Shown piece after piece: positions 15,474 to 25,144 of a stretch of 64,000 nt of DNA. The stretch spans positions 496,001-560,000 of the forward strand of contig CBDDPZ010000009.1 of assembly GCA_965232575.1 (NCBI GenBank). Reading direction: 5' to 3'. Each line of letters starts with the position of its first letter. The stretch's first letter is position 1. Below the pieces are notes generated by a model that ran no database searches, was not told the origin of the DNA, and saw nothing but the letters and a program-made list of their open reading frames with translations. A program made the position numbers and the translations under genes. The stretch is from Bin5 sp965232575 (lineage in GTDB: Bacteria; Chloroflexota; Anaerolineae; Caldilineales; Caldilineaceae).

Positions 15474-17963
15474 ATGAATCCACATACGATTCGCGTTCTC
15501 GAATACGACAAGATCCTGAAGAAACTGGCCGCGTTTTGCGCCTTTGAAGGCGGAGTCGAACTGGCGACGTCTCTCCTTCCCAGCGACGACCTGCGCACCA
15601 TCAGCGATTGGATGGAGCAGACCAGCGAGGCCTGCCGCCTTCTCGACCAGAAGACTGACATCTACTTTGGCGGTGTCTACGACCTGCGCGCTCTCGTCGC
15701 GAAATCCGAGCGGGGCAGTATCCTGATCCCGACCGAACTGGTCGAGGTTCGTACGACCTTAATGCGAGCCCGTACACTTCGCAACACCTTGACTCGCCTC
15801 AACCGTCAATTCCCTCGTCTGGCCGATATCGCTTTTTCCATCGAACCCTGTGAGCATGTGATCGGCGAGATAAGCCGTTGCATAAATGACCGGGCCGAGG
15901 TCGTCGACAGCGCATCCGCGGAACTTGGCCGGATTCGCGCCCAGCTGCGCGTCGCCCAGGACCGGCTCCTCAGCACCCTGGACAGACTCGTACAGAATAC
16001 CGAGATCATCCCCTTTCTGCAGGAGTCCATTGTCACACAACGCCAGGGCCGCTACGTCATCCCCGTTCGGTCCGAATACAAGGCGCAGGTACAGGGCATC
16101 GTTCACGATCAGTCGGCAAGCGGCGCGACATTCTTTATCGAACCGCTGACAGTGGTCGAGCAGAACAACGCAGTGCGGGAACTGGAACTTGAGGAAGAAA
16201 AGGAAGTTCGGCGCATCCTCTCCGAACTCTCTGACTTGGTTGCCGACGAAGGGCCTTACATCAGCCGCAACGTGCAGATTCTTTCCCAGCTTGACTTCAC
16301 CTTTGCCAAGGCCAAGTACGCCCTTGACATGAAAGCCACCGCCCCCGAAATCGTCTCATTCCAGCAGAATCGCGCTGAAATATTCGCCGGAATCGACGAG
16401 GATACCAATGAAGAACGCACTATCCAGCACCCCGGTTCCATCCTCAACTACCGCCAGGCCCGGCACCCACTTCTGGACCCGGATTCCGTCGTGCCCATCG
16501 ACGTCTACTTCGACGACGATTGCTACATTCTCGTCGTAACCGGCCCCAACACCGGCGGAAAGACGGTCACTCTCAAGACCGTCGGGCTCCTCACCCTCAT
16601 GGCCCAATCAGGCATGATGATTCCAGTCGAAGAGGGCAGTTCACTGTCCGTCTTCGAGGGCGTCTACGCCGATATCGGCGACGAACAGTCCATCGAACAA
16701 AACTTGAGCACGTTCTCAAGCCATATGACCAATATCATCAGCATTCTGGAAGAGGCCGACCCCCAAAGCCTTGTCTTGCTCGATGAACTGGGCGCCGGCA
16801 CCGACCCCGACGAAGGTTCTGCCCTCGCCGCCGCCCTGCTCGAAAACCTGCGCGACCGGGGCATTACATCGCTGGCCACGACCCACTACAGCGATCTCAA
16901 ACTCTATGCACACAACACTGCCGGCGTCCGCAACGCCTCAGTTGAATTCGATGTCGAAAACCTGAGCCCTACATTTGAGCTCAGTATCGGTCTGCCCGGG
17001 CGCTCCAACGCCCTGACCATCGCTCGCAGACTCGGCCTGAACCCGGTTATCGTTGACGACGCCGAAAAGATGTCGCGCCCGGAATCCCTTGAAGTCGAAG
17101 CCTTGCTCGAAGATGTACGGCACGCCCGCCAGGAAGCAAAACGCGTCTTGGATCACGCCAAAGAAAGGGAAAGTCGCGCCCATGTCGCCGAGGAGGACTT
17201 GCGGTACCAGTTGGCCAGGATCGAAGAGGCGCGCCGTCAGGTAGTCGCGGAAACTCGCACGACAATGCAAAATGAGCTGGCTGAAATCCGACGGGAAATT
17301 GATGGTTTTCGTCGGCGCATGGCAAAAGGCGGCATCGACAGCCAGGATGCGCACACCCAGTTCCTGCAGCAGGCCAGTCAAACTGTTGGTCGCCGCCAGT
17401 TGGATACCGAAGGCCGCGTGGAACAGGAGGTTGCCACGCCAGGCGCGCCGGACTCGCGTATTCGCGGGCCAATCGAAAAGGGAGACCGTGTCTTTGTTCC
17501 CAACCTGCAGGCCACAGGCGAAGTGATCGCCGTCGAGAATCGCGGCGGAACGGCCCACGAGGCCGATGTGCAAGTTGGGAATTTCCGTCTCAGACTGCCC
17601 GTAAGGCGTCTCGAGCTGCGCAGCAAAGCCCAGTGGGAACCTTCGCCTTCGACCCAACCTGCTGTAAGAGTGCAGACAAAGCCCAAAACAGGCGGCGTCG
17701 GTTCGACCTCTCTGACAGAGCTCGACCTGCGGGGCGAAAGGGTGGATGCCGGGCTGCAGCGGTTGGAAGGCTACCTCGACGACGCCTATCTTGAAAATCT
17801 CCCCTGGGTGCGCATTATCCATGGCAAGGGCACCGGCGCAATGCGGGATGCCGTGCGCACCGCCTTAAAAGGTCATCCCCTGGTCAGCAGGTATCGCCCC
17901 GGAGAGATTGGCGAGGGCGATGACGGCGTGACTGTCGCCAATCTGATGACCGACGAAGGGTAG
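15474..17963 (+). CDS. mutS2: Endonuclease MutS2
   Basis: The 829-residue protein has the MutS2 core: N-terminal lever domain, ATPase with Walker A TGPNTGGKTVTLKT (about residue 355), and LLDELGAGTDPDEGSALA. A long coiled coil follows (about residues 530-620), and the C-terminal Smr nuclease domain carries LDLRGERVDAG and HGKGTGAMR. MutS2 acts in suppression of homologous recombination and, in some bacteria, on collided ribosomes. The ATG at 15474 is preferred over a GTG 15 bp upstream because it gives the usual start MNPHTIRVLEYDKI. wzz-like genes follow after 10 bp. Confidence 0.96.
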   Translation: MNPHTIRVLEYDKILKKLAAFCAFEGGVELATSLLPSDDLRTISDWMEQTSEACRLLDQKTDIYFGGVYDLRALVAKSERGSILIPTELVEVRTTLMRARTLRNTLTRLNRQFPRLADIAFSIEPCEHVIGEISRCINDRAEVVDSASAELGRIRAQLRVAQDRLLSTLDRLVQNTEIIPFLQESIVTQRQGRYVIPVRSEYKAQVQGIVHDQSASGATFFIEPLTVVEQNNAVRELELEEEKEVRRILSELSDLVADEGPYISRNVQILSQLDFTFAKAKYALDMKATAPEIVSFQQNRAEIFAGIDEDTNEERTIQHPGSILNYRQARHPLLDPDSVVPIDVYFDDDCYILVVTGPNTGGKTVTLKTVGLLTLMAQSGMMIPVEEGSSLSVFEGVYADIGDEQSIEQNLSTFSSHMTNIISILEEADPQSLVLLDELGAGTDPDEGSALAAALLENLRDRGITSLATTHYSDLKLYAHNTAGVRNASVEFDVENLSPTFELSIGLPGRSNALTIARRLGLNPVIVDDAEKMSRPESLEVEALLEDVRHARQEAKRVLDHAKERESRAHVAEEDLRYQLARIEEARRQVVAETRTTMQNELAEIRREIDGFRRRMAKGGIDSQDAHTQFLQQASQTVGRRQLDTEGRVEQEVATPGAPDSRIRGPIEKGDRVFVPNLQATGEVIAVENRGGTAHEADVQVGNFRLRLPVRRLELRSKAQWEPSPSTQPAVRVQTKPKTGGVGSTSLTELDLRGERVDAGLQRLEGYLDDAYLENLPWVRIIHGKGTGAMRDAVRTALKGHPLVSRYRPGEIGEGDDGVTVANLMTDEG

Positions 17964-17973
17964 GCGGCCGGCC

Positions 17974-18669
17974 ATGGAACTACGGGAATACTGGGCGATT
18001 TTGAGGAGACGCTGGGTCGCCCCAGTTCTCTTGCCCGTCTTGGTAGCTCTGTTCAGCGCAGTGCAGTTGCGCCCCTGGGAGGCACCTCCACCCACTTACA
18101 GCGCTTCGATGCGTATGCTGGTGGGCGTACTGCCGCTCGAAGGAGGCGATGACGTTGAGTACGACCCCCGCTATTACGCGTGGATGACCAGCGAATACCT
18201 CGTTGACGACTTCACCGAGGTACTCGCATCCGAGCTGTTCGCCAAAGCTGTAAATGCCCGCCTGGCCGCAAAGGGAATTGTCATTCCGGCCGGCCTGCTC
18301 AAGGCAAGCGCCAACACGGGCAAACAGCACCGCATCATTCGGCTCACTTTCAACTGGCATGAAGCCGGTGAATTGCAAGAGATCGGGGACGCCGCAGTTG
18401 CCGAATTGGAGGAAAACGCCGCCGCATACTTTGCCCAGCTGGGAACACAAGGCGCCGGCGTCCAGGTAATGGATTCACCCGCAGTGGTTCCGGTGGGTCC
18501 CAGCGCACGCCAGCGTGTCGAATGGCCGTTGCGAATCCTGCTGGCGCTGGTCGTCGGCATTGGCCTGGCCTTCCTGCAGGAGTATCTCGACGACACCGTG
18601 CGCCGCCGAAATGAGTTGGAAGAAATGGGCCTGCCCTGTCTGGTGGCTGTTCCCAAACAGCGAACTTAG
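17974..18669 (+). CDS. Wzz/chain-length-determinant-like membrane protein 1
   Basis: The 231-residue protein has a membrane helix near each end: residues ~14-30 (VAPVLLPVLVALFSAVQL) and ~188-208 (ILLALVVGIGLAFLQEYLDD). A periplasmic/outer domain lies between them, and the C-terminal helix is followed by the typical DDTVRRRNELEE cytoplasmic tail. This is the layout of Wzz/CapA-type polysaccharide co-polymerases. It begins 10 bp after mutS2. The product is short compared with Wzz proteins that carry long coiled-coil loops. Confidence 0.75.
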   Translation: MELREYWAILRRRWVAPVLLPVLVALFSAVQLRPWEAPPPTYSASMRMLVGVLPLEGGDDVEYDPRYYAWMTSEYLVDDFTEVLASELFAKAVNARLAAKGIVIPAGLLKASANTGKQHRIIRLTFNWHEAGELQEIGDAAVAELEENAAAYFAQLGTQGAGVQVMDSPAVVPVGPSARQRVEWPLRILLALVVGIGLAFLQEYLDDTVRRRNELEEMGLPCLVAVPKQRT

Positions 18670-18748
18670 ACTCTGGGCCGGGATAGTCGACAGTGGCGCC
18701 GTCTGCCACCGTCAATTGCACAGCTGATGCTGTAAACTGGAGGATTTC

Positions 18749-19462
18749 GTGATACAGGAATACAGCGGAGTGGTTCGTCGATTCGGCTGGATCCTCATCG
18801 TAGCAGTCCTGCTGGCAAGTTCGCTCTCGTACGGAGTCAGTTTCCTCCAGGAGGAGATGTACAGGGCGACCATCCATGTCAGCACGGTTCCTGCCCGTCC
18901 GGATTGGGGATTAGGGAATACGGCCAAGGAACTGATGCGAAACTTCGTTCGCAATCTGCGTACCTTTGAAGTAGCCGAAGAGGTAATTGCACGTGCACAG
19001 CTGGACATGCATCCGAACGATTTTCTGAGACTGACAAACATTGCCTCCGAACCGTCTACTTTCACGATTGAGATAGAAGCCCGTTCCCCAGACAAAATCG
19101 TATCGGAAATCATGGCGTTGACCCTGGCCGACTATTTTGTCGACGAACGAACCGCCTATTACGCGCAGCAGGACAAACGCGACCGTATCGAGGTCAAAAT
19201 CGTCAGTCGAGTGATCGAGGGCACCCGCTATCAGCCGCAGCCTCTCATCAATACCATGGCAGGCGCTGTGCTCGGCTTTCTCTTGGGAGTAGGCCTCATA
19301 TTGCTGTTAGTCTGGATCGAAAGCGGCTTTCTGCGTACACCCGATTCGGTTGAAAGGACGCTTGATCTGACCGTACTCGGCGCGATTCCGGTTACGACCT
19401 CCGGTTCGGCTTCAAAAGCGGAGATGCGAGAAGGCGTTCCTACGCCTGCCGTCAGTGCTTAA
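18749..19462 (+). CDS. Wzz/chain-length-determinant-like membrane protein 2
   Basis: The 237-residue protein repeats the same plan. The first helix is at ~12-33 (FGWILIVAVLLASSLSYGV), then an outer domain with TFTIEIEARSPDKIVSEI, then a second helix at ~172-195 (AGAVLGFLLGVGLILLLVW). The tail includes TPDSVERTLDLTVLGAIP, the segment that usually contacts the BY-kinase. It lies between the first Wzz-like gene and the kinase-like gene, so the three are probably one export-control unit. Confidence 0.78.
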   Translation: MIQEYSGVVRRFGWILIVAVLLASSLSYGVSFLQEEMYRATIHVSTVPARPDWGLGNTAKELMRNFVRNLRTFEVAEEVIARAQLDMHPNDFLRLTNIASEPSTFTIEIEARSPDKIVSEIMALTLADYFVDERTAYYAQQDKRDRIEVKIVSRVIEGTRYQPQPLINTMAGAVLGFLLGVGLILLLVWIESGFLRTPDSVERTLDLTVLGAIPVTTSGSASKAEMREGVPTPAVSA

Positions 19463-19519
19463 CTGATAGAGGTCGCCTCCAGAGGTCCCGACTCCTGCCC
19501 GCTGAATTCCACAAAGGAA

Positions 19520-20176
19520 TTGCAGATGCCCCTGAACCTGGTTACATTGAACGCTCCCCGCAGCGCGGCCGCGGAAGCCTACCAGAGCCTTCGTACCAAT
19601 ATCGAGTTCTCCAGTCTGGGCAGTGACCTCAAGTCACTGCTCGTTACCTGTCCTGATACCGAGACAACCAAGAGTGATGCACTGGCTAACTTGGCCGTTG
19701 TTATGGCCGACGCCGGCGACCGTGTCATTGTCGTTGACGGCGATCTGCGCCGCCCTCTTCAACACGAAATCTTCGGCGTAAGTGGGGATATCGGTTTGAC
19801 AAATTGGTTGCGAAACGGTGGTGAACCGGCCTTGGCGGACACGCAGGTATCCCAACTTCGCGTGCTTGCGGCCGGACCTCTCCCGCCCAACCCCGTCGCC
19901 CTCCTCAGCCATAAACGGCTGGCAGAGCTGCTGCAAACCTTGATCGGCGAAGCAGAATATGTCCTTGTCGATGCCCCGCCGGTCTTGGCCGTAACCGACG
20001 CAGCTCTCTGGGCCAGCCAGGTAGACGGAACCCTGTTAGCCGTCACGGCAGGGCGCACGAAGCGGGAGCAGGCGCAACGGGCTAAGGAAGTACTGGAAAA
20101 AGTTCAATCAAACATCGTAGGCGCCGTGCTTCTGGATGCAGAAGATTCGATGGTTGTAACCGGCTACGGACAGTAG
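19520..20176 (+). CDS. BY-kinase (CpsD/CapB)-like ATPase with degenerate P-loop
   Basis: The 218-residue protein aligns with capsule tyrosine autokinases: SAAAEAYQSLRTNIEF at the start, Walker A' RVIVVDGDLRRPLQH, Walker B-like YVLVDAPPVLAVTDA and GAVLLD near the end. The Walker A region, normally of the form PGEGKST, reads CPDTETTKSDALANLA: Lys and Ser remain but the glycines and the final Thr are lost. The C-terminal tyrosine cluster is absent, with a single Tyr in VTGYGQ. It may therefore bind nucleotide poorly and act as a structural partner of the two Wzz-like proteins. Confidence 0.78.
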   Translation: MQMPLNLVTLNAPRSAAAEAYQSLRTNIEFSSLGSDLKSLLVTCPDTETTKSDALANLAVVMADAGDRVIVVDGDLRRPLQHEIFGVSGDIGLTNWLRNGGEPALADTQVSQLRVLAAGPLPPNPVALLSHKRLAELLQTLIGEAEYVLVDAPPVLAVTDAALWASQVDGTLLAVTAGRTKREQAQRAKEVLEKVQSNIVGAVLLDAEDSMVVTGYGQ

Positions 20177-20265
20177 GTTCTCCCTGCCTTGACGAAAATA
20201 ATGTGCACTTTCACCCAACTTACAGCTGAACTCCCGCGTTACCGGGCCGGTTCAGGATACGAGCC

Positions 20266-21153
20266 ATGAAAGGCATCCTCCTCGCCGGCGGCCATGGCAC
20301 TCGGCTCTACCCCCTGACTACCAGCCTGAGCAAACAGATCCTGCCGGTCTATGACAAGCCAATGATCTATTACCCCCTGTCAATGCTGATGTTGGCGGGG
20401 ATAAGAGACATTCTCGTCGTTAGCACGCCATCCGCTCTTTCCCTATACCATGAGCTGCTCCAGGACGGCAGTCAGTGGGGTATTCAGTTTTCCTATGTGG
20501 AGCAATCCCAGCCTCGCGGCATTGCCGATGCCTTTGTTGTCGGTAGGGAGTTCGTCGGCGACTCCACCGTTTGTCTGGCGCTTGGCGACAATATCTTTTA
20601 CGGCCACGGCTTGCCGGACATTTTGCAGAAGGCGGCCAGCCTCCGGCAAGGGGCCCTTGTCTTCGCATATCCCGTCGCCGACCCTGGCAGGTATGGCGTT
20701 GTCGAGTTCGACCAGACCGGCAAGGCGTTGAGCATCGAGGAAAAACCGCAGAGACCCCGCTCCAACTTTGCCGTGCCCGGCGTCTACTTCTATGACAACC
20801 GCGTCCTCGACGTCGCCAGAAATCTGAAGCCATCCGGCCGCGGCGAATTGGAAATTACCGACATAAACAACGTCTATCTGGAGCAAGGTGAGTTGCGAGT
20901 TGAAATTCTGGGTCGAGGTTTTGCCTGGCTCGATGCCGGTACCCACGAGTCTCTCCTTCAAGCTGCGAATTTCGTGCAGGCCCTGCAGGATAGACAAGGC
21001 ATGATGATCTCATGCCCGGAGGAAATCGCCTTGAGGCGAGGATTTATCGATCGCGACCAATTCCGCGCACTGGCCGATCCACTACAGACAAACCGATACG
21101 GCCTTTACCTTCTCCAGATCCTGCGCGATGAGTTCACAGACCCGCTATCCTGA
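20266..21153 (+). CDS. rfbA: Glucose-1-phosphate thymidylyltransferase
   Basis: The 295-residue protein activates glucose-1-phosphate with dTTP to dTDP-glucose, the first step of the dTDP-rhamnose/deoxysugar pathway. It has the nucleotidyltransferase signature ILLAGGHGTRLYPLT, KQILPVYDKPMIYYPLSMLM, the metal-binding LALGDNIFYGH, and AWLDAGTHESLLQA near residue 225. The length is that of the standard RmlA. Its stop overlaps the start of the next gene (TGATG). Confidence 0.97.
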   Translation: MKGILLAGGHGTRLYPLTTSLSKQILPVYDKPMIYYPLSMLMLAGIRDILVVSTPSALSLYHELLQDGSQWGIQFSYVEQSQPRGIADAFVVGREFVGDSTVCLALGDNIFYGHGLPDILQKAASLRQGALVFAYPVADPGRYGVVEFDQTGKALSIEEKPQRPRSNFAVPGVYFYDNRVLDVARNLKPSGRGELEITDINNVYLEQGELRVEILGRGFAWLDAGTHESLLQAANFVQALQDRQGMMISCPEEIALRRGFIDRDQFRALADPLQTNRYGLYLLQILRDEFTDPLS

Positions 21154-21971
21154 TGACCAACATCCCGGTCTCCCTCGATAGGCGCAACGGCACCCTACAA
21201 TATATCGTAGCTGCGGTCCGCAGCGTGCCGGCACTGGCGGCTAAAATGCGCCAGATCGACAGGTGCGCTTTACCGGCCTCCTACACTGAAATCTTCAACT
21301 CGCGCCCGCTTTCGCCGGCCTATGTCGTGCAGAACCATGTCGGCGCCCGGGAGGTGCAAACTGCCGTTACCACCATCTCCCAGGTAGCAGACAAGCTGCG
21401 CCGAATGACCAAGGCATACGGAGAATGGCAGGAGTTCGACATTCCGGCTTTCTTCGACCTATGGCCGGAACATGCCCCCCGCCTCGTCCATGTGGAGGAG
21501 CGAGTAAGCACGGTGAACGTCACTTTCTTTGCAGACCTGCTGTTGCCTTCCTTCCAGCGCGCCGAACAGTACTGGGCCCAGGAGTTTTTCGCCGCATACC
21601 AGACAGCGAGACCCCCGCTCAACTCCACCGCGGAGAGCTCCAGTTTCACCGCGCATTTCCTCGAATTCGAGCAGCCCAAAATGCGCGCCTACTGGGAAAA
21701 ACTGATAACCGTAATGGCCGAGACGCGACGCGCCCTCTGGAATGACATCGATTTCCTCGCCGCCACCGCCGGAGGCGAAGAGAAAGCGCACTGGCAGTGG
21801 GCTTGGCGCGGTTCGGCGCCGCCCGGTCTGGACCGCTGCCTACTGCCGCCGCTGCAGCAGCTGCCGACGTTGACTCTAGGTGTCGAGTTCCCCCTGCCTG
21901 CAAGCCGCCAACCTGGCAGAGTGAGGCGATTGCGGCGCATCTGGGAAAGTGACCCCAGGTGGCGCGCTTAA
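21153..21971 (+). CDS. Unknown 272-residue protein between rfbA and rfbB
   Basis: The ATG overlaps the rfbA stop (TGATG), so translation is coupled. The product is soluble-looking with no signal peptide, and aromatic- and Arg-rich (WQEFDIPAFFDLWPEHAPR, AYWEKLITVMAETRRALW). Helix-like segments fill the middle and a basic tail (RQPGRVRRLRRIWESDPRW) ends the protein. I recognise no family and no catalytic motif. Its coupling to dTDP-sugar genes suggests a role in the same polysaccharide pathway, as inference only. Codon use and GC resemble its neighbours. Confidence 0.65.
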   Translation: MTNIPVSLDRRNGTLQYIVAAVRSVPALAAKMRQIDRCALPASYTEIFNSRPLSPAYVVQNHVGAREVQTAVTTISQVADKLRRMTKAYGEWQEFDIPAFFDLWPEHAPRLVHVEERVSTVNVTFFADLLLPSFQRAEQYWAQEFFAAYQTARPPLNSTAESSSFTAHFLEFEQPKMRAYWEKLITVMAETRRALWNDIDFLAATAGGEEKAHWQWAWRGSAPPGLDRCLLPPLQQLPTLTLGVEFPLPASRQPGRVRRLRRIWESDPRWRA

Positions 21972-22000
21972 CGTCCAAAGCTTGACGCGAGAAGATTCAC

Positions 22001-23035
22001 ATGAACAATATCCTGGTAACGGGCGGCGCCGGCTTTATCGGCTGTAATTTCGTCCGCTACATTCTGAACTGCGATTCGCGCCTGAACGTAACCGTTTACG
22101 ATAAGCTGACCTATGCCGGCCGCCTTGAAAACCTTGCCGACGTCAGTGAACGCTTCGGGGCACGCTACCACTTCGTCCAGGGCGATATCTGTGACGCCGC
22201 CAAGGTGGAGGAAACGGTTGCCGCCTGCAATATCGACACCATCGTCAATTTTGCCGCCGAAACCCACGTAGATAGGTCTATTCTCAATCCCGACGCCTTC
22301 GTAAAGACCGACGTTTACGGCACTTACGTGCTCCTGGAGGCGGCCCGCAAATTCGGAAATCTCCGTTTCCACCAGATCAGCACCGACGAAGTGTACGGCC
22401 ACATCGCGGGCCAGCGCCGGTCGGTGGAAGACGACGCCCTGGCCCCGCGCAGCCCCTATTCCGCCAGTAAGGCCAGTGCCGACCTCTTCGTCAATGCCTA
22501 TGGCATCACCTACAGCCTGCCCGTCACCATCAGCCGCGGCGCCAACAACGTGGGGCCCTACCAATACCCCGAAAAAGTCGTCCCGCTCTTCATCACCAAC
22601 GCCCTCGAATCCATGCCTCTGCCCGTTTACGGCGACGGAAAACAGATGCGGGACTATCAATACGTCGCTGATCACTGCGCCGCAATCTTCCTCATCCTCA
22701 CGCGCGGCCGCATCGGCGAATCATATAACATCGGTACCGGCAGCGAGATGACCAACCTTGCCATGGTTGCAATCCTGCTGGACGAGCTTGACAAGCCGCG
22801 CAGCCTCATTCAGCACGTCGAAGATCGACTGGGACACGACCGGCGATACAGCCTCGATGTAAGCAAAATTCTGGGCCTGGGCTGGGAACCGGATTTCATG
22901 CCAGAAGAAGCGATTAGGATAACCGCCCGCTGGTACCGGGATAATCGATGGTGGTGGCAACCCATCCGCGACGGGGAGTTCAGGGATTACTACGACACCG
23001 TTTACGGAAATCGCAAAAAGCTCAAATCGCACTAA
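22001..23035 (+). CDS. rfbB: dTDP-glucose 4,6-dehydratase
   Basis: The 344-residue extended short-chain dehydrogenase has the NAD-binding VTGGAGFIGCNFVRY, the active-site STDEVYG and YSASKAS (Tyr/Lys pair), and SRGANNVGPYQYPEK. It converts dTDP-glucose to dTDP-4-keto-6-deoxyglucose, following RfbA. RfbC and RfbD are not in the window, so the final sugar cannot be named. The stop overlaps the next gene's start as TAATG. Confidence 0.97.
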   Translation: MNNILVTGGAGFIGCNFVRYILNCDSRLNVTVYDKLTYAGRLENLADVSERFGARYHFVQGDICDAAKVEETVAACNIDTIVNFAAETHVDRSILNPDAFVKTDVYGTYVLLEAARKFGNLRFHQISTDEVYGHIAGQRRSVEDDALAPRSPYSASKASADLFVNAYGITYSLPVTISRGANNVGPYQYPEKVVPLFITNALESMPLPVYGDGKQMRDYQYVADHCAAIFLILTRGRIGESYNIGTGSEMTNLAMVAILLDELDKPRSLIQHVEDRLGHDRRYSLDVSKILGLGWEPDFMPEEAIRITARWYRDNRWWWQPIRDGEFRDYYDTVYGNRKKLKSH

Positions 23036-23949
23036 TGAATCTCACGTCGATCCGCCCAGGACGATTGGAAGACCTGTCTGAATTGCAGCGCCTGCACGCC
23101 AGCAGCCTGCGCTGTTACTACTACGATGATCTGGGAGACGCCGAAGAACCCGATCTGCTCACGGGAGTCAACGCAGTCCTGGTCGACCAGCATACTAAAA
23201 GGCTGAAAGGCTTTGTCACCTTCGCCGGCGTCCAGCGCTCAAAGGCATTGCCTGCCTCCGCCCCGACCAGAGTTTCGCTGCGCGCTGCGGCGCTTTCGTC
23301 TGCAGGGGCGGCTGCACGGCTGCAGTTTCGGGCGCTCTTCGAGCACGCGCGCCAGCAGCTTCAACCACAATCTCAGGACTATCTCTTTTGCGCACTCACC
23401 GAGCAAGGCTGGCTCCGAGCCAGCTTGAAAGAGTCCGGTTTCGTCCATCACGATGAAGTCCGGTTTTACGAACGTAAATCTCGTTCGGTCGGAGCCGTGC
23501 ATCAGACGGCTGCTTTGCGCCCGGCGCAGCCATCTGACCTGCAGCAGCTGGCTGAGGTGGATGCAGCAGCCTTCGAACCCTTATGGCACATGGGAGAAAC
23601 TGAACTACGGTATCTGCACCGCGACTGCCGCTTTGAAATCGCTCAGATGGCGCAAGAGACGGTGGGTTACTCCGCTCTTCGTCTGACTTCAAACGGATCC
23701 GCGCGAGGATTCGACTCAGCCCATGTTGTGCGGCTGGCCGTCCATCCGCGGGTCCAGGCCCGCGGCATAGGTCGCCATCTGCTGGTGGCGTGCCTCTGTT
23801 ACGCTCATCAACTGGGGATTAACCGCGTCTTTCTTAACACGCAGGAAAGCAACGGGTCCTCCCAGAAACTGTACGAATCGCTTCAGTTTCGAAAACGAGG
23901 CCGCCCGGTACCGGTTCTTGTCAAAAGAGTGTCGAAGTGTCAGGCTTAG
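23035..23949 (+). CDS. Tandem GNAT-domain acetyltransferase
   Basis: The 304-residue protein starts at the ATG overlapping the rfbB stop (TAATG). Its N-terminal half is a decayed GNAT-like domain (IRPGRLEDLSELQRLHASSL). The C-terminal half is a complete one, with LRPAQPSDLQQLAEVDAAAF, LAVHPRVQARGIGRHLLVA for acetyl-CoA binding, and NTQESNGSSQKLYES. The coupling to rfbB raises the possibility that it acetylates a sugar intermediate or a regulator of the locus; the substrate is unknown. Confidence 0.8.
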   Translation: MNLTSIRPGRLEDLSELQRLHASSLRCYYYDDLGDAEEPDLLTGVNAVLVDQHTKRLKGFVTFAGVQRSKALPASAPTRVSLRAAALSSAGAAARLQFRALFEHARQQLQPQSQDYLFCALTEQGWLRASLKESGFVHHDEVRFYERKSRSVGAVHQTAALRPAQPSDLQQLAEVDAAAFEPLWHMGETELRYLHRDCRFEIAQMAQETVGYSALRLTSNGSARGFDSAHVVRLAVHPRVQARGIGRHLLVACLCYAHQLGINRVFLNTQESNGSSQKLYESLQFRKRGRPVPVLVKRVSKCQA

Positions 23950-24099
23950 CGCTTCACCCCATTGGACTCGTCCAATTGGACGGTAACAGCAGTCGAGATC
24001 CTGTGCTTTTCGGCCGAAACGCCATTGGCCGCGCCACAGTCTGGCACATTCCGCAATAGACGCGCTTTCCAGAAATCCGATTCCAGGAGGAATCTGGAC

Positions 24100-25128
24100 T
24101 TGACAGTTACTGCCCAGAAACTCTACCGACACCTCATATTCGTTTCGGCGCTCTATGCCCTCCTGCTTGCTCTCGGTAGTGGGGGATACATGGTGATCGA
24201 GGGCTGGTCGTGGACCGACAGTGTCTACATGACCGTCATTACCATCAGCACAGTTGGATTCGGCGAGATTCGTCCACTATCGCCTATAGGCCGCGTATTC
24301 ACTGGTGGATTGATAATCTTGGGAGTCAGCACTACGGCGTACGCCTTTAGCACGTTGGCTGATCTCATCGTGGCCGGAGACTTTCGAAACCTCATTTGGA
24401 GAAAGCGCATGCAGAATCGGATTGATAAACTGAACGGACATTTCATCGTCTGCGGTTACGGCCGGGTCGGCGAGCATGTCGTAAACGAACTCCTTGCAAA
24501 CAATGTTCCGCTGGTAGTGATAGAGATAGTGGCAAACCTGGGCCCGGATTTGGAAAACCTGGGCGTAATCCCCATAGAAGGCAATGCAACCGACGACACA
24601 GCCCTCATTCAGGCTGGCATCGAAAAGGCTTCCGGTATCTGTTGTTGCTTGCCAAACGACTCGGACAATGTCTATGTAGCTTTGACTGCCCGCGCGCTCA
24701 GCCCCAATCTGACCATCATCTCACGTGCAAATAGCCATGAAAGCGAACGGAAACTGCAAATCGCCGGCGTGGACCATGTCATAAACCCCTATGTCACAAG
24801 CGGCCGCCGTATGGCGCGTCAACTGATACATCCCAATATTTTGGAGTTCATGGACGTTGTCATGCACAGCGGCGAGGTAGACATCCTGATCGAAGACATC
24901 GGGGTCAGCGAGCGTTCCACATTACGCGATCAGACAATCGCCGATACTGAAGTTCGCAAGAGATTGGGGGCAAACATTCTGGCGGTGCGGCGGCCGGATG
25001 GCGAAACTTTCGTAAATCCAGGCGTAGAGTTTGCGTTGCGGGCCGGAGACACCTTGATCGCCCTCGGCACTCCAGAGCAACTCGATCACCTGGCTACCGA
25101 GGCGGACGACCTGCGCAGAGGGAGGTAG
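24100..25128 (+). CDS. TrkA-domain potassium channel protein
   Basis: The ~342-residue protein has two membrane helices flanking a pore loop with the selectivity filter TVGFGE (VYMTVITISTVGFGEIRPL). An RCK domain follows, with the Rossmann motif FIVCGYGRVGEHVVNELL, and then a TrkA-C domain ending LIALGTPEQLDHL. This is the 2TM-RCK K+ channel plan. I choose the TTG at 24100, which has a perfect AGGAGG 9 bp upstream, over an earlier TTG at 23962 whose extra residues have no family support. Confidence 0.88.
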   Translation: MTVTAQKLYRHLIFVSALYALLLALGSGGYMVIEGWSWTDSVYMTVITISTVGFGEIRPLSPIGRVFTGGLIILGVSTTAYAFSTLADLIVAGDFRNLIWRKRMQNRIDKLNGHFIVCGYGRVGEHVVNELLANNVPLVVIEIVANLGPDLENLGVIPIEGNATDDTALIQAGIEKASGICCCLPNDSDNVYVALTARALSPNLTIISRANSHESERKLQIAGVDHVINPYVTSGRRMARQLIHPNILEFMDVVMHSGEVDILIEDIGVSERSTLRDQTIADTEVRKRLGANILAVRRPDGETFVNPGVEFALRAGDTLIALGTPEQLDHLATEADDLRRGR

Positions 25129-25144
25129 CGAGCGAGAAGCGCCT

